Positions 1 through 7,834 of a DNA stretch of 42,330 nt are shown in pieces. This DNA comes from Oscillospiraceae bacterium (lineage in GTDB: Bacteria > Bacillota > Clostridia > Oscillospirales > CAG-272), in assembly GCA_015064785.1 (NCBI GenBank), contig SVRM01000027.1, forward strand, positions 1-42,330, written 5' to 3'. The notes under the pieces were generated by a model. That model was not told the origin of the DNA, did no database searches, and saw only the letters and a program-made list of their open reading frames with translations. Position 1 is the first letter of the stretch, and each line of letters opens with the position of its first letter. A program made the translations under genes and the position numbers.

Positions 1-82
1 CCAAATGACATCAGAGGCGCAATATCATAAAAAAACAACAAAAATTTTTTTCGTACAGGGCAAAATTTTTCCGAAAAAAGTA

Positions 83-111
83 TGTACAAATCGCTCGATT
101 CGTGATACAAT
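83..111 (+). promoter_or_regulatory. Promoter for purC
   Basis: A -10 box TACAAT lies at 106-111 and a weaker -35 box TGTACA at 83-88, with a 17-nt spacer. It is 55 nt upstream of the purC start. The bases before it are A/T-rich (about 30-80). No purine riboswitch-like structure was recognised in this short leader. Confidence 0.6.
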
Positions 112-165
112 ATATATGTTTTTGAAGTGATTTCAAACGCAGCAGGAAAGGAATGGTATAAAACC

Positions 166-849
166 ATGAAGAAGCTTTACGAAGGCAAAACAAAAGATGT
201 ATACGCACTGGACAACGGCAATGTCATGCTGAAGTTCAAGGATGACTGCACCGGCAAGGACGGCGTATTCGATCCCGGTGAAAACTCCGTCGGTCTGACC
301 ATTGAAGGTATCGGCCGCGCAAATCTCCAGTCCTCTATCCACTATTTTGAGCTTCTGAAGCAGGCAGGCATCAAGACCCACTACGTCAGTGCCAACCTCG
401 ACGATGCAACGATGGAAGTTCTCCCCGCAACGGTGTTCGGCCACGGTCTGGAAGTCATCTGCCGTCTCGTTGCAACCGGCAGCTTCATCCGCCGCTACGG
501 TGAATACATCGCAGACGGTACACCTCTGGAGGGCGGTTATGTCGAATGCACCTTCAAGAACGATGAAAAGGGCGATCCGCTGGTTACCGGCGAAGGTCTG
601 GCAGCACTCGGCGTCATGACCCCCGAAATGTTCGCCTCCATGAAGGAACAGACCCTCAAGATTACCAAGATCGTTGCAGACGACCTCAAGTCCATTGGGC
701 TCGATCTCTGGGACATCAAGTTTGAATTCGGCTACAACAACGGTGAGGTCATTCTGATCGATGAAATCGCATCCGGCAATATGCGCGTCTACCGCGACGG
801 CAAGATTGTCGAACCCGTTGAGCTGACCAAGCTGATCAACAACAGATAA
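166..849 (+). CDS. purC: Phosphoribosylaminoimidazole-succinocarboxamide (SAICAR) synthase
   Basis: The gene encodes 227 residues, about the usual size for bacterial PurC. The enzyme joins CAIR and L-aspartate using ATP to form SAICAR in cytoplasmic purine synthesis. Family signatures are visible: [10 protein letters not shown] near the N-terminus (nucleotide-binding strand), [18 protein letters not shown] in the centre (the second conserved PurC block) and DIKFEFG followed by [11 protein letters not shown] towards the C-terminus. The block usually written RN-x-AAGS reads RLVATGS here and the C-terminal block lacks the common SPDTCR, so this is a divergent branch of the family. The ATG at 166 is preferred to the in-frame GTG at 127 because AGGAAAGGA (144-152) precedes it and the protein then begins [10 protein letters not shown], as relatives do. 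It stands alone, with its own promoter and terminator and no other pur gene nearby. Confidence 0.93.
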   Translation: MKKLYEGKTKDVYALDNGNVMLKFKDDCTGKDGVFDPGENSVGLTIEGIGRANLQSSIHYFELLKQAGIKTHYVSANLDDATMEVLPATVFGHGLEVICRLVATGSFIRRYGEYIADGTPLEGGYVECTFKNDEKGDPLVTGEGLAALGVMTPEMFASMKEQTLKITKIVADDLKSIGLDLWDIKFEFGYNNGEVILIDEIASGNMRVYRDGKIVEPVELTKLINNR

Positions 850-860
850 TCATTACTGCG

Positions 861-898
861 AAATGTCGCTGAATCACAGGATTCGGCGGCATTTTTTT
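861..898 (+). terminator. Rho-independent terminator of purC
   Basis: A long stem pairs AATGTCGCTGAATC (862-875) with GATTCGGCGGCATT (880-893) around a 4-nt loop, with a few mismatches. A run of seven T (892-898) follows. It lies 12 nt after the purC stop codon. Confidence 0.85.
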
Positions 899-945
899 GC
901 TCAACTGAGATTAGAATTTCTGCCGTTCATACAACAGAACCGTTA

Positions 946-974
946 TTGAAAATCCTGTGCCGAAGTGATATAAT
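946..974 (+). promoter_or_regulatory. Promoter for the HTH-methyltransferase gene
   Basis: TTGAAA (946-951) and a perfect TATAAT (969-974) are separated by exactly 17 nt, a good sigma-A promoter. The gene starts 30 nt further on, after AAGGAG (991-996). Confidence 0.8.
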
Positions 975-1003
975 GATTTGAACCAAAACAAAGGAGTTTA
1001 TGT

Positions 1004-1825
1004 ATGACGATCGAAAAAATCATTTCAGAGAAGCGAAAATCAATGGGATTAACGCAGCAGCAGTTGGCTGAAAAACTGCATGTCTCATATCAGGCTGTTT
1101 CAAAGTGGGAAAACGGTACCTCGTGTCCGGATATTGATCTTCTTCCGCGTCTTGCTGCGGTGTTTCATATTTCCATCGATGCCCTGCTTGGATATCCGTC
1201 CCATTCCATGACAGACTACGACAAACGGTACGATCGAGAGAGCTATTATTGGGGCTTGGTTCCCAATACGCTCTGTTATGAAATTATGCGTCTCAAACCG
1301 CCAATCAAGCCTTACAAAGTTCTTGACATCGGATGCGGTGAGGGAAAAGATGCGGTTTTTCTTGCAAGGAACGGTTATGCTGTGACTGCATTTGATATTT
1401 CCGACCAAGGCTTATCCAAAGCCGAAATGCTTGCAGGGCACTGTGGGGTCAAAGTCGATTTTTTCCGTGCAGACATCCGCGATTTTCGATTGCAGACGGA
1501 ATACGATATTATTTTTTCAAGCGGTGTATTTCATTATCTTCCGTATGCACTGCGTATGCCTGCAATCGACAACCTGAAAGCACATACTGCCTCCGGCGGT
1601 ATTCATGCGATCAATGTATTTGTCCAAAAGCCGTTTATCCCGATTCCTCCGGATGCGGAAGATGGAGAATTTGATGCAGAAGACTGGAAATCAGGGGAAT
1701 TGTTTCTGTATTATCATGACTGGCGCTTTCATAAAAATGAGGAACGAATTTTTGATTGCAGCAGCGGCAGAGTTTTGCACAAGCATTGCATGGATATACT
1801 GATTGCCGAAAAGTATAGCAATTGA
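1004..1825 (+). CDS. HTH (XRE-type) and SAM-dependent methyltransferase fusion, TehB-like
   Basis: This 273-residue protein joins two domains. Residues 1-65 are an XRE/Cro-type helix-turn-helix (QQQLAEKLHVSYQAVSKWEN is the recognition region). Residues 80-270 are a class I methyltransferase with motif I VLDIGCGEGKDA and the acidic strand ending AFDIS, most like the TehB/tellurite-resistance methyltransferase group. The family transfers methyl groups from SAM to small molecules. The substrate here is unknown, and the HTH suggests that the protein also binds DNA, perhaps its own promoter. The start is fixed by AAGGAG 7 nt upstream. The gene is visibly richer in A and T than its neighbours and has its own promoter, which hints at recent acquisition. 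No terminator was found before the next gene. Confidence 0.8.
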   Translation: MTIEKIISEKRKSMGLTQQQLAEKLHVSYQAVSKWENGTSCPDIDLLPRLAAVFHISIDALLGYPSHSMTDYDKRYDRESYYWGLVPNTLCYEIMRLKPPIKPYKVLDIGCGEGKDAVFLARNGYAVTAFDISDQGLSKAEMLAGHCGVKVDFFRADIRDFRLQTEYDIIFSSGVFHYLPYALRMPAIDNLKAHTASGGIHAINVFVQKPFIPIPPDAEDGEFDAEDWKSGELFLYYHDWRFHKNEERIFDCSSGRVLHKHCMDILIAEKYSN

Positions 1826-1929
1826 CATAAAACGAAAAAATATTTCTCATCATCCTTCACAAAACCCCCTGTCTGCTCCGTTTATGATATGAAAACGTTT
1901 TCAAGCACACAAAAAGGAGGGAGGCTTTC

Positions 1930-2388
1930 ATGCACGGCGACTTTGACTTCGATGCATTTTTACATGAAACCGCAGGGCGGCTGACGGCATACTGCGCCGC
2001 TGTTGTCGGTGGCGCGGATGCAGAAGATGCCGCACAGGAGGCGTTTCTACGGCTGTATGCAAATCTGTACCGGATTCCAAACGAGCGCGCGGCATCGGCG
2101 TTTCTGTACCGCACTGCATACCGCATTTCGGTTGATATTCTGCGTGCCAGACGGCGGTTCCGGGAAGTGCAGAATCCCCCGGCACAGAACAACAGTCTGT
2201 CGGATCGGATGCAAGGCGCCCTGATGCAGTTAAAACCGCTGGACCGCTCGGTGATCTATCTGCGCGTGGTCGAGGAATCCGGCTATGACGAAATTGCGGC
2301 ACGGTTCGGCAAAAACGAAGCATGGGCGCGGAAACGGTATTCCATCGCGCGAAAACGTCTGGAGGCAGCATATTCCGAGCAAGGCTGA
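1930..2388 (+). CDS. RNA polymerase sigma factor, ECF (sigma-70) family
   Basis: A 152-residue, two-domain sigma factor. Region 2 (about residues 8-75) contains GADAEDAAQEAFLRLYANL and AYRISVDILRARRR. Region 4 (about 95-148) contains LDRSVIYLRVVEESGYDEIAARFGK, a helix-turn-helix that binds the -35 element. ECF factors direct RNA polymerase to stress or envelope regulons and are usually held inactive by a membrane anti-sigma factor. The following gene, 27 nt downstream with a single membrane segment, fits that role. AAAAAGGAGG (1911-1920) followed by GAGG supports the ATG at 1930. A faint ECF-like element (AAAACC near 1861 and CGT near 1879) upstream could be autoregulatory, but this is weak. 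Confidence 0.88.
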   Translation: MHGDFDFDAFLHETAGRLTAYCAAVVGGADAEDAAQEAFLRLYANLYRIPNERAASAFLYRTAYRISVDILRARRRFREVQNPPAQNNSLSDRMQGALMQLKPLDRSVIYLRVVEESGYDEIAARFGKNEAWARKRYSIARKRLEAAYSEQG

Positions 2389-2415
2389 ACCTATGGAAAG
2401 GAGAATTCTTATCCC

Positions 2416-3183
2416 ATGAACGATCAGAAAATTACACAGGTATTTGGGAAAATCACGGCACAGGCGGATGCCTGCCGTGTCGAAAGAAATGTGAGGGAGC
2501 AATATAGGAAAAAGAATCATGTTTTTGAAAAACGACCGATCAAAGGCGTCGCAATCCTTGCGGCTGTACTTGCAATGATTATGATTCCCGCCGCCGCATT
2601 CGGTATCGTGTACGGGTATCATGCATACCGTATCGACAACGGCTATCGGGTCGCTGTATCGGGTGATATGGCACCGATCAAGCTCGAGGAATCAAAAATG
2701 GAGGAACTCGGACAGTACGTGATACGCTTTGAAAACGGCACAGTCGCCAACATCCACGACTTCGGCAAGCCGTTTGACAGCTACGATGCACTGGACGCAT
2801 GGCTTGACGGCGTCCTGCTCACCAGTCCGATGCTGGACGGGGAATGTATGCTTTACTGCACGGATGACAACGTGCGAACCCCGATTGCCATCCATGTGAC
2901 CGGACAGAATACCATAGCTGACAGCGGCAAAATCTGCGCTGTCAATATCACCGTGCCGCTTGTGGCATTCGGCGAGGCGTTCGGTTGGGGAACAAACCAT
3001 ACGGATATGCTATCCTCCCAAAAGATGACAGCCAAAAACGGCATCGAAGCCGAGCTTGTCGTAACGGAAACCTCTGTCACTGCATTTTTTGCACACAACG
3101 GCGTTTTGTACCGTCTGAGCATCTCCGGCAATCACGAAGAAGCGGCGGCTGTCCTCACCGACATAATCGGTACCATGAAGTAA
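2416..3183 (+). CDS. Putative membrane-bound anti-sigma factor or ECF-linked regulator
   Basis: A 255-residue protein with a charged cytoplasmic N-terminus (residues 1-42), one membrane segment (about 43-68, GVAILAAVLAMIMIPAAAFG) and a long extracellular C-terminal domain of about 185 residues. This is the layout of ECF anti-sigma factors: a cytoplasmic sigma-binding segment and an external sensor domain. The assignment rests mostly on its position directly after the sigma gene. No zinc-binding HxxxCxxC anti-sigma motif is present, and the N-terminal segment is short. The C-terminal domain was not recognised. The ribosome site GGAAAGGAG (2395-2403) lies 12 nt before the ATG. Alternatively it is simply a target of the sigma factor. 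Confidence 0.55.
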   Translation: MNDQKITQVFGKITAQADACRVERNVREQYRKKNHVFEKRPIKGVAILAAVLAMIMIPAAAFGIVYGYHAYRIDNGYRVAVSGDMAPIKLEESKMEELGQYVIRFENGTVANIHDFGKPFDSYDALDAWLDGVLLTSPMLDGECMLYCTDDNVRTPIAIHVTGQNTIADSGKICAVNITVPLVAFGEAFGWGTNHTDMLSSQKMTAKNGIEAELVVTETSVTAFFAHNGVLYRLSISGNHEEAAAVLTDIIGTMK

Positions 3184-3191
3184 CTGATACA

Positions 3192-3224
3192 ATCCTCTGT
3201 CGTGCAGAACGGCAGAGGATTTTT
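3192..3224 (+). terminator. Rho-independent terminator of the sigma-factor operon
   Basis: ATCCTCTGTCGT (3192-3203) pairs with ACGGCAGAGGAT (3209-3220) around a 5-nt loop, with one mismatch, followed by T5. It lies 8 nt after the stop codon. Confidence 0.85.
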
Positions 3225-3240
3225 CTCATGTACAAAAACC

Positions 3241-3269
3241 TTGACAGATTCCCTCCGGCATGATACAAT
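3241..3269 (+). promoter_or_regulatory. Promoter for the arabinofuranosidase gene
   Basis: A perfect TTGACA (3241-3246) and TACAAT (3264-3269) with a 17-nt spacer. The -35 box begins 16 nt after the previous terminator. No clear operator palindrome was seen between the promoter and the start codon. Confidence 0.85.
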
Positions 3270-3301
3270 AAAATAAACCAAAAGCAACGGAGGAACACAA
3301 T

Positions 3302-4807
3302 ATGAAACAGGCAAAACTGATTCTTGACCGTGATTATCAGATCGGCACCATCGATCCGCGCATTTACGGTTCGTTTATCGAGCATCTCGGACGCGCGGTC
3401 TACACCGGCATTTATGAGCCCGGTCATCCGACGGCAGACGGGGAAGGCTTCCGCGGGGATGTCATCGACCTTGTAAAGACACTGAATGTCCCCGTTGTCC
3501 GTTATCCCGGCGGCAATTTTGTGTCGGGCTTTGACTGGCGCGATTCGATCGGTCCGAAGGAAACCCGTCCGCGCCGCATGGACCTTGCATGGAAGACGAC
3601 CGAACCGAACACCGTCGGACTGCACGAATTCTGCGCATGGGCAAAGAAGGCGGATTCTTCTGTTATGTACGCCGTCAACCTCGGCACCGGGACACCGGTA
3701 TCGGCACGTGATGTCGTGGAATACGCCAACCATCCCGGCGGCACGGAACTGTCCGATCTGCGCCGGAAGAACGGTTCTGCCGACCCGCTCGGCATCAAGC
3801 TGTTCTGCCTCGGCAACGAAATGGACGGTCCGTGGCAGATGGGCGCAAAAACGGCAAATGAATATGCACGCTGTGCACACGAAGCGGCAAAGCTGATGAA
3901 GTGGACCGACCCGACCATCGAGCTTGTTGCATGCGGCTCCTCCAGCTTATGGATGCCGACGTTCGGCGACTGGGAGCGTACCGTGCTGGACGAATGCTAT
4001 GACAATGTCGATTATCTGTCCCTGCACCGCTATTACGGGAATCCGCACAATGACACGCCCGATTTCCTTGCAAGCACGATGGATCTGGATGACTTTATCA
4101 AAACCGTCGCCTGCATTGTGCGCGGCGCCAAGGGAAAGAAGCACTCCCATCATACCGTCAATCTGTCGCTGGATGAATGGAACGTCTGGTATCATTCCGG
4201 TGGTCAGGACCAGGAAATTTACAAAAATAACCCTTGGGGTACGGCTCTGCATCTGCTGGAGGACATCTACAACTTTGAGGATGCGCTGCTGGTGGGCTTA
4301 ATGCTGATTACGATTCTCAAAAATGCCGATACTGTCAAAATCGCCTGCATGGCACAGCTCGTCAACGTCATCGCACCGATCATGACACGCGAGGGCGGCG
4401 GTGCATGGGCGCAGACGATCTTCTATCCGCTGATGCAGGCAAGTAAATGGGGACGCGGTGTTTCCCTTGCTCCGATCGTTTCCTGTGAGAAGTCCGACAC
4501 GGCGCACTATACCGATGTGCCGATGGTAGACGCGGCGGCAGTGGAACGCGAGGACGGCACGATTGCCGTATTTGCCGTTAACCGTGATCTCTCGGAGGAT
4601 GTCGTTCTGTCCTGCGATCTGCGTGCCTTCGGCGATGTTACGCTCGTCGGTCACAGCGTTCTGCATCACGACGATATGAAGGCGACCAACACAGAGAACT
4701 GTCCGAACAACGTCATTCCGGTTGATATCACGCCAGTCATGGAGGACGGATGCGTCCGTCTGCCTGCGGCATCGTGGAATGTACTGCTTCTGAAGCCGAA
4801 CAAATAA
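3302..4807 (+). CDS. abfA: Alpha-L-arabinofuranosidase, glycoside hydrolase family 51
   Basis: A 501-residue cytoplasmic enzyme, the normal size for GH51. GH51 enzymes release terminal L-arabinofuranose from arabino-oligosaccharides after uptake, with retention of configuration. The N-terminal IDPRIYGSFIEHLGRAVYTGIYEPG and VVRYPGGNFVSGFDWRDSIGP blocks are typical. The acid/base is Glu173 in CLGNEMDGPWQMG and the nucleophile is Glu292 in LSLDEWNVWYH. The catalytic (beta/alpha)8 barrel runs to about residue 370 and a beta-sandwich follows. There is no signal peptide, consistent with an intracellular enzyme. GGAGG (3289-3293) lies 8 nt before the ATG. The gene is monocistronic and converges on a sugar-type solute-binding protein gene, so a role in plant arabinan or arabinoxylan use is likely. 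No arabinose catabolic genes are nearby. Confidence 0.95.
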   Translation: MKQAKLILDRDYQIGTIDPRIYGSFIEHLGRAVYTGIYEPGHPTADGEGFRGDVIDLVKTLNVPVVRYPGGNFVSGFDWRDSIGPKETRPRRMDLAWKTTEPNTVGLHEFCAWAKKADSSVMYAVNLGTGTPVSARDVVEYANHPGGTELSDLRRKNGSADPLGIKLFCLGNEMDGPWQMGAKTANEYARCAHEAAKLMKWTDPTIELVACGSSSLWMPTFGDWERTVLDECYDNVDYLSLHRYYGNPHNDTPDFLASTMDLDDFIKTVACIVRGAKGKKHSHHTVNLSLDEWNVWYHSGGQDQEIYKNNPWGTALHLLEDIYNFEDALLVGLMLITILKNADTVKIACMAQLVNVIAPIMTREGGGAWAQTIFYPLMQASKWGRGVSLAPIVSCEKSDTAHYTDVPMVDAAAVEREDGTIAVFAVNRDLSEDVVLSCDLRAFGDVTLVGHSVLHHDDMKATNTENCPNNVIPVDITPVMEDGCVRLPAASWNVLLLKPNK

Positions 4808-4855
4808 AAAAAGCCCGGGGTGATTTCCGATGTTTGGAGATCACCCCGGATTGAT
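4805..4855. terminator. Bidirectional terminator between abfA and the solute-binding protein gene
   Basis: CCGGGGTGATTTCC (4815-4828) pairs with GGAGATCACCCCGG (4836-4849), 14 positions with one mismatch, around a 7-nt loop. The A-run on the left (4805-4812) becomes a U-tract for leftward transcription, and ATTGATTTT on the right serves rightward transcription. It lies between two converging genes. Confidence 0.85.
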
Positions 4856-4900
4856 TTTCCGGTTTGTCAGAAAACAGTAACTTTATGAACGGAGAACGGA

Positions 4901-6358
4901 TTATTCGACAGGCATCCAGTTTTCGACCAACTTGACAATCGCCTTGTCGACAGCATTTTGTCTCTTTTCCAGATTGGAAACAAGAGGCTTGTCCTGGAAG
5001 AAGACGGTTTGCAGGATGTCGTTGACAGTACCAAAGTTGTACAGCGACTGGAAGTCGATGTACAGACAATCCAGCAGGATGTTCAGAACGTCGACGGAAC
5101 GCGGGTCGCGGGAGTCCTTTTCCTTATAAACCAGATCGTATGCGATCGGACGAACATACTGGTTGGAGTAGCGTGCGAGTGCTTCGGTTAAGAAACCGTA
5201 GTTTTCGTTGCCGGAAACCGTCTGCGGCAGAGCAACAAAGCAGGAGCCGTGCGGAGAAACGAAGGAGTAGTAGGATTCCTGCTTTTCGTCCCACTTCGGG
5301 GAGGGCAGAATCAGATAGTCGGATTCCATGTCGCGCAGATGGACAGCGGCGGATTCGAGCTTATGCATGAAGAACAGCGCACGGTCGCCCTGGAACAGGA
5401 TGTTGGAATAGTCGTTGATATCGGTGGTATATGTAATGTTCTGATACATATCGACGATGCTTTCCACAACCTCGATGGCATGAGAATCGCTCGCCAGATT
5501 GCAGACGATATTGGTGCCGTCTTCGGTAATGCGGGACATATTGATGCCGCAGCCGATCATCGTGGTCAGAACGGCTTCGGTGGAGTTGTGCATGGCAAAA
5601 CCAAAAAAGTCGTCGTATACAGTCCACTTGTTGTCCGCGTTCATATCAACATCCATGTCCTTAATCATCAGACGGAGCTGATCCATTGTCCACTTGCCGT
5701 CGATGACAGACTGGAAGATATCAAAGTCATAGTCGTAGTCGGTATACAGCTTGAGGTTGAGGAACAGACAGGTCGGCATCTGGTAGATACCGGGTGCGAT
5801 GTCGGAGGAAGTGATGTACATGGCATCGTGCAGACGCAGGTTTTCATACATCAGCGGGTTCCACCAGCTCTTATCCATTTCCAGATACGGCATGTCGCAC
5901 ATGTTGGCAAGATAGCCGCCGGTTGCATGGGAGGTCAGACCTGCCAGCGGATGAATAATCATCTGCCATTCGTCGTCGCCCGCGGAAACCATCGTCTTGA
6001 GCTTGTTGACATCGTCTTCCTGATAATATTCGATTTCGCAGTTGTAGGTTTCCTCCAGATACAGGTCGCGGGTCAGCAGTGCGTCGTTGACCACGTCACC
6101 GGTCATTTCCTCACCGGGGATGTTGATCTGCAGATCGGGATGCTGGTTGCAGTCGAAAATGGTATAGACCATGCCGCCCAGATCCTTTTCGCCGAGAGAA
6201 TCGAGCAGAGAAGGCTCCTCGGTCACCGCTTCCGTTGTCGCCTGACCGTTATCCGGTGCCTCTGTAACCTTGCCGTTGTCGGCAGAGGGCTGATCCGCAC
6301 AGGAAACAACCGATGCAACGGTCAGAACCGCCATGAGAAAGTAAGCAATGCGTTTCAT
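4901..6358 (-). CDS. Extracellular solute-binding lipoprotein (ABC sugar transporter type)
   Basis: A 485-residue lipoprotein with a hydrophobic signal (residues 4-19) and a lipobox ending VVSC, so Cys20 would be acylated. A Thr/Glu-rich linker (about 22-52) precedes a large mature domain with features of family 1 extracellular solute-binding proteins, such as DGKWTMDQLRLMIKDMDVD and LFQGDRALFFMHKLESAA. Such proteins capture oligosaccharides outside the membrane and hand them to two ABC permeases. No permease or ATPase gene lies next to it, so it must work with a transporter encoded elsewhere or act as a sensor. The ATG is preceded by AAGGAG (CTCCTT at 6367-6371 on the + strand). It converges on abfA, so arabinose-containing glycans are a possible ligand, by inference only. 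Confidence 0.8.
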   Translation of the reverse strand: MKRIAYFLMAVLTVASVVSCADQPSADNGKVTEAPDNGQATTEAVTEEPSLLDSLGEKDLGGMVYTIFDCNQHPDLQINIPGEEMTGDVVNDALLTRDLYLEETYNCEIEYYQEDDVNKLKTMVSAGDDEWQMIIHPLAGLTSHATGGYLANMCDMPYLEMDKSWWNPLMYENLRLHDAMYITSSDIAPGIYQMPTCLFLNLKLYTDYDYDFDIFQSVIDGKWTMDQLRLMIKDMDVDMNADNKWTVYDDFFGFAMHNSTEAVLTTMIGCGINMSRITEDGTNIVCNLASDSHAIEVVESIVDMYQNITYTTDINDYSNILFQGDRALFFMHKLESAAVHLRDMESDYLILPSPKWDEKQESYYSFVSPHGSCFVALPQTVSGNENYGFLTEALARYSNQYVRPIAYDLVYKEKDSRDPRSVDVLNILLDCLYIDFQSLYNFGTVNDILQTVFFQDKPLVSNLEKRQNAVDKAIVKLVENWMPVE

Positions 6359-6429
6359 AAGAATGCTCCTTGTAAAAATTTTGTTGATGTATTTGACACA
6401 CCTTTGTCATTAAGTTATAAAGATATATT

Positions 6430-6458
6430 ATTATATCACAATCTCCCCGGAATTGCAA
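6430..6458 (-). promoter_or_regulatory. Promoter for the solute-binding protein gene
   Basis: Reading leftward, TTGCAA (6458-6453) and a perfect TATAAT (6435-6430) with a 17-nt spacer. The start codon is about 70 nt further on. A second TATAAT faces the opposite way at 6503-6508, so this was probably a divergent promoter region. Confidence 0.7.
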
Positions 6459-6563
6459 GCAAATTCTGAAATTATCACAGCATATTCCGTTCTTTTTTTG
6501 CATATAATGGACAGATATCGGGGGTACACGTTTCTCTGACAGCGTCTTTTGCAGGAAAAGCAC

Positions 6564-6596
6564 CGGCGGAAAACGCACAGAATGCATTTTCCGCCG
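6564..6596. repeat. Perfect inverted repeat (hairpin) in the intergenic region
   Basis: CGGCGGAAAA (6564-6573) is matched by TTTTCCGCCG (6587-6596). The inner bases GCA/TGC also pair, giving about 13 pairs with one mismatch and a 5-nt loop. No T-run follows on the + strand; on the - strand only TTTT occurs shortly after. It could be a leftward terminator for read-through from the LytTR operon. The rest of 6359-6635 holds the solute-binding protein promoter and a possible rightward promoter. Confidence 0.5.
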
Positions 6597-6635
6597 ATAC
6601 TTACCAAAAATGAAGGAAAAAAAGAAAGGAGAATT

Positions 6636-6728
6636 ATGAAAAAGACTTTATTGGAAGGAGACGGACCTGTGCCGGTCGGTGTCTCTATTCACCGTCCGTG
6701 GGATCGGCATCTCCGGTTACGCTGTTGA
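6636..6728 (+). CDS. Short ORF, possible remnant of a gene start
   Basis: A 30-codon frame beginning MKKTLLEGDG, with a good AAAGGAG at 6625-6631 and a possible -10 box TATAAT at 6503-6508. The first codons look like a normal Gram-positive gene start, but the frame soon runs into antisense sequence of the membrane protein gene ending at 6685 and stops at 6728. An inverted repeat GAGAC/GTCTC with an inner GACC/GGTC (6658-6685) lies over its middle and may serve as a weak terminator of the leftward operon. The most economical view is a gene start whose body has been deleted. A genuine small peptide cannot be excluded. Confidence 0.25.
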   Translation: MKKTLLEGDGPVPVGVSIHRPWDRHLRLRC

Positions 6729-7161
6729 ACTGCTTCAGCCGGCGGTTCATCTCGCTGATGGAATGCCGGTAACGGATGTCGGAAATGATGCCGCAGACGA
6801 TAACGGCGGCGATGCAGAGTCCGACCGAGAGAAGCAGAAGGAAGATGAAGGATGAGCCTGCGCCGAGCATCATCTTTCCGAGTACGGAAACAATGACGGC
6901 ATTGACAACGGCACAGATCAGCCGGTTGCGCCAGAGAATGTTGCGGCGCAGATGGTTGCCGGACAGCGGAAGATACTGCGCAAACAGTCCCTCAAAGACC
7001 AGTCCGACGACAATTCCCGATACGAGAATGTATAAAAGGATCTTGGTGCCGATTGCGCTCTCTCCGAGTGCGGAATACTCCAGCAGCACAACAAGCAATC
7101 CCAGTGTCACAGAAACACAAATGTTGATAAACAGCCGGTACAGCAGATTGTTTTCATTCAT
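6685..7161 (-). CDS. Four-helix membrane protein, DUF3021-like partner of the LytTR regulator
   Basis: A 158-residue integral membrane protein with four hydrophobic segments (about residues 8-28, 40-62, 78-100 and 104-128) and a charged C-terminal tail of about 30 residues. Size, topology and position immediately after a small LytTR DNA-binding protein match the DUF3021 family, whose members form two-gene LytTR modules in Bacillota and are thought to control the activity of the LytTR protein. It starts 44 nt after the LytTR stop codon with AGGAGG 13 nt upstream. Function is inferred from context. The DUF3021 match itself is from memory of the family's look, not from an alignment. Confidence 0.65.
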   Translation of the reverse strand: MNENNLLYRLFINICVSVTLGLLVVLLEYSALGESAIGTKILLYILVSGIVVGLVFEGLFAQYLPLSGNHLRRNILWRNRLICAVVNAVIVSVLGKMMLGAGSSFIFLLLLSVGLCIAAVIVCGIISDIRYRHSISEMNRRLKQFNSVTGDADPTDGE

Positions 7162-7205
7162 ACGGACAAATTCGCCTCCTAATCACAGTACAAACCGATG
7201 CGGCA

Positions 7206-7643
7206 TCACATGCCGAGGGTGTTCTTCAGCGCCTGAATGTACAGACGCGTAATCACCACTTTGTCGCCGTTTTTCATGACCGCGACCATGCGGCCGTTGA
7301 ACAGCGGTTCCAGATAGGATACCTTCCGCAGGTTGATAATCGAGTATCGACTGACCCGCAAAAAGCCCGTATTCTTGAACTTTTCTTCGATTTCATACAT
7401 TTTCAGAGGCGTTTCATACGTGGCGTCCTCTGTGATGAGCATGACCTTATTGTCCTGCGTGTCGAAATAACAGATGTCCTCCGGCTTCAGAATAAAGGTT
7501 TTGTTATCCTTTTTGCCGATGATGGTATTCGCAAACAGACGGATGGTTGACAGAAGACGCTCTGTCTCCTCGTCCAGCTCCCGACATCGGATGACAACTT
7601 CGGTTTCGCCTACGTCCGACACGGTTTCCAATTTGATTTTCAC
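7206..7643 (-). CDS. LytTR-family DNA-binding transcriptional regulator
   Basis: A 145-residue protein. Residues 1-45 are a short N-terminal region (KIKLETVSDVGETEVVIRCR), and residues 48-145 are a LytTR DNA-binding domain with PEDICYFDTQDNKVMLIT, FLRVSRYSIINLRKVSYLEP and a C-terminal basic strand VVITRLYIQALKNTLG. It lacks a receiver domain, so it is not a classical two-component regulator. Such stand-alone LytTR proteins are usually paired with a DUF3021-type membrane protein, as here. The GTG at 7643 is chosen because AGGAGG lies 12 nt upstream and the protein then starts VKIKLE, typical of the group. A longer frame back to 7778 would run through the promoter. The pair is probably autoregulated. 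Confidence 0.85.
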   Translation of the reverse strand: MKIKLETVSDVGETEVVIRCRELDEETERLLSTIRLFANTIIGKKDNKTFILKPEDICYFDTQDNKVMLITEDATYETPLKMYEIEEKFKNTGFLRVSRYSIINLRKVSYLEPLFNGRMVAVMKNGDKVVITRLYIQALKNTLGM

Positions 7644-7686
7644 GGTGTCAGACGACCTCCTGTGTACTCCTTGATTCTGTGAGTAT

Positions 7687-7715
7687 ATGATACACCAAAT
7701 CAGAAAAAAAAGCAA
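7687..7715 (-). promoter_or_regulatory. Probable promoter for the LytTR operon
   Basis: Reading leftward, TTGCTT (7715-7710) and TATCAT (7692-7687) with a 17-nt spacer, about 45 nt before the GTG start. Both boxes are imperfect. Confidence 0.45.
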
Positions 7716-7834
7716 GAGGTTTTCGGCAAGATGCGTTTTTTGAAACGTGAAATGCGTCCGTGATGCCGCGAAATGCACGCGATTCGATGGCGGCAGGCAG
7801 ATTCATATCCGACAAACGGCGCGGCGTGTGTAAC

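Noticed and set aside
1-165. A purine riboswitch in the purC leader
   Set aside because: Only about 50 nt lie between promoter and start codon, and no conserved three-way junction words were seen.
1857-1890. An ECF-type autoregulated promoter before the sigma factor gene
   Set aside because: AAAACC and CGT are too short and degenerate to call; mentioned only in the gene entry.
5249-6469. A 406-residue + strand frame across the solute-binding protein gene
   Set aside because: Antisense of a lipoprotein with a lipobox, promoter and ribosome site on the - strand.
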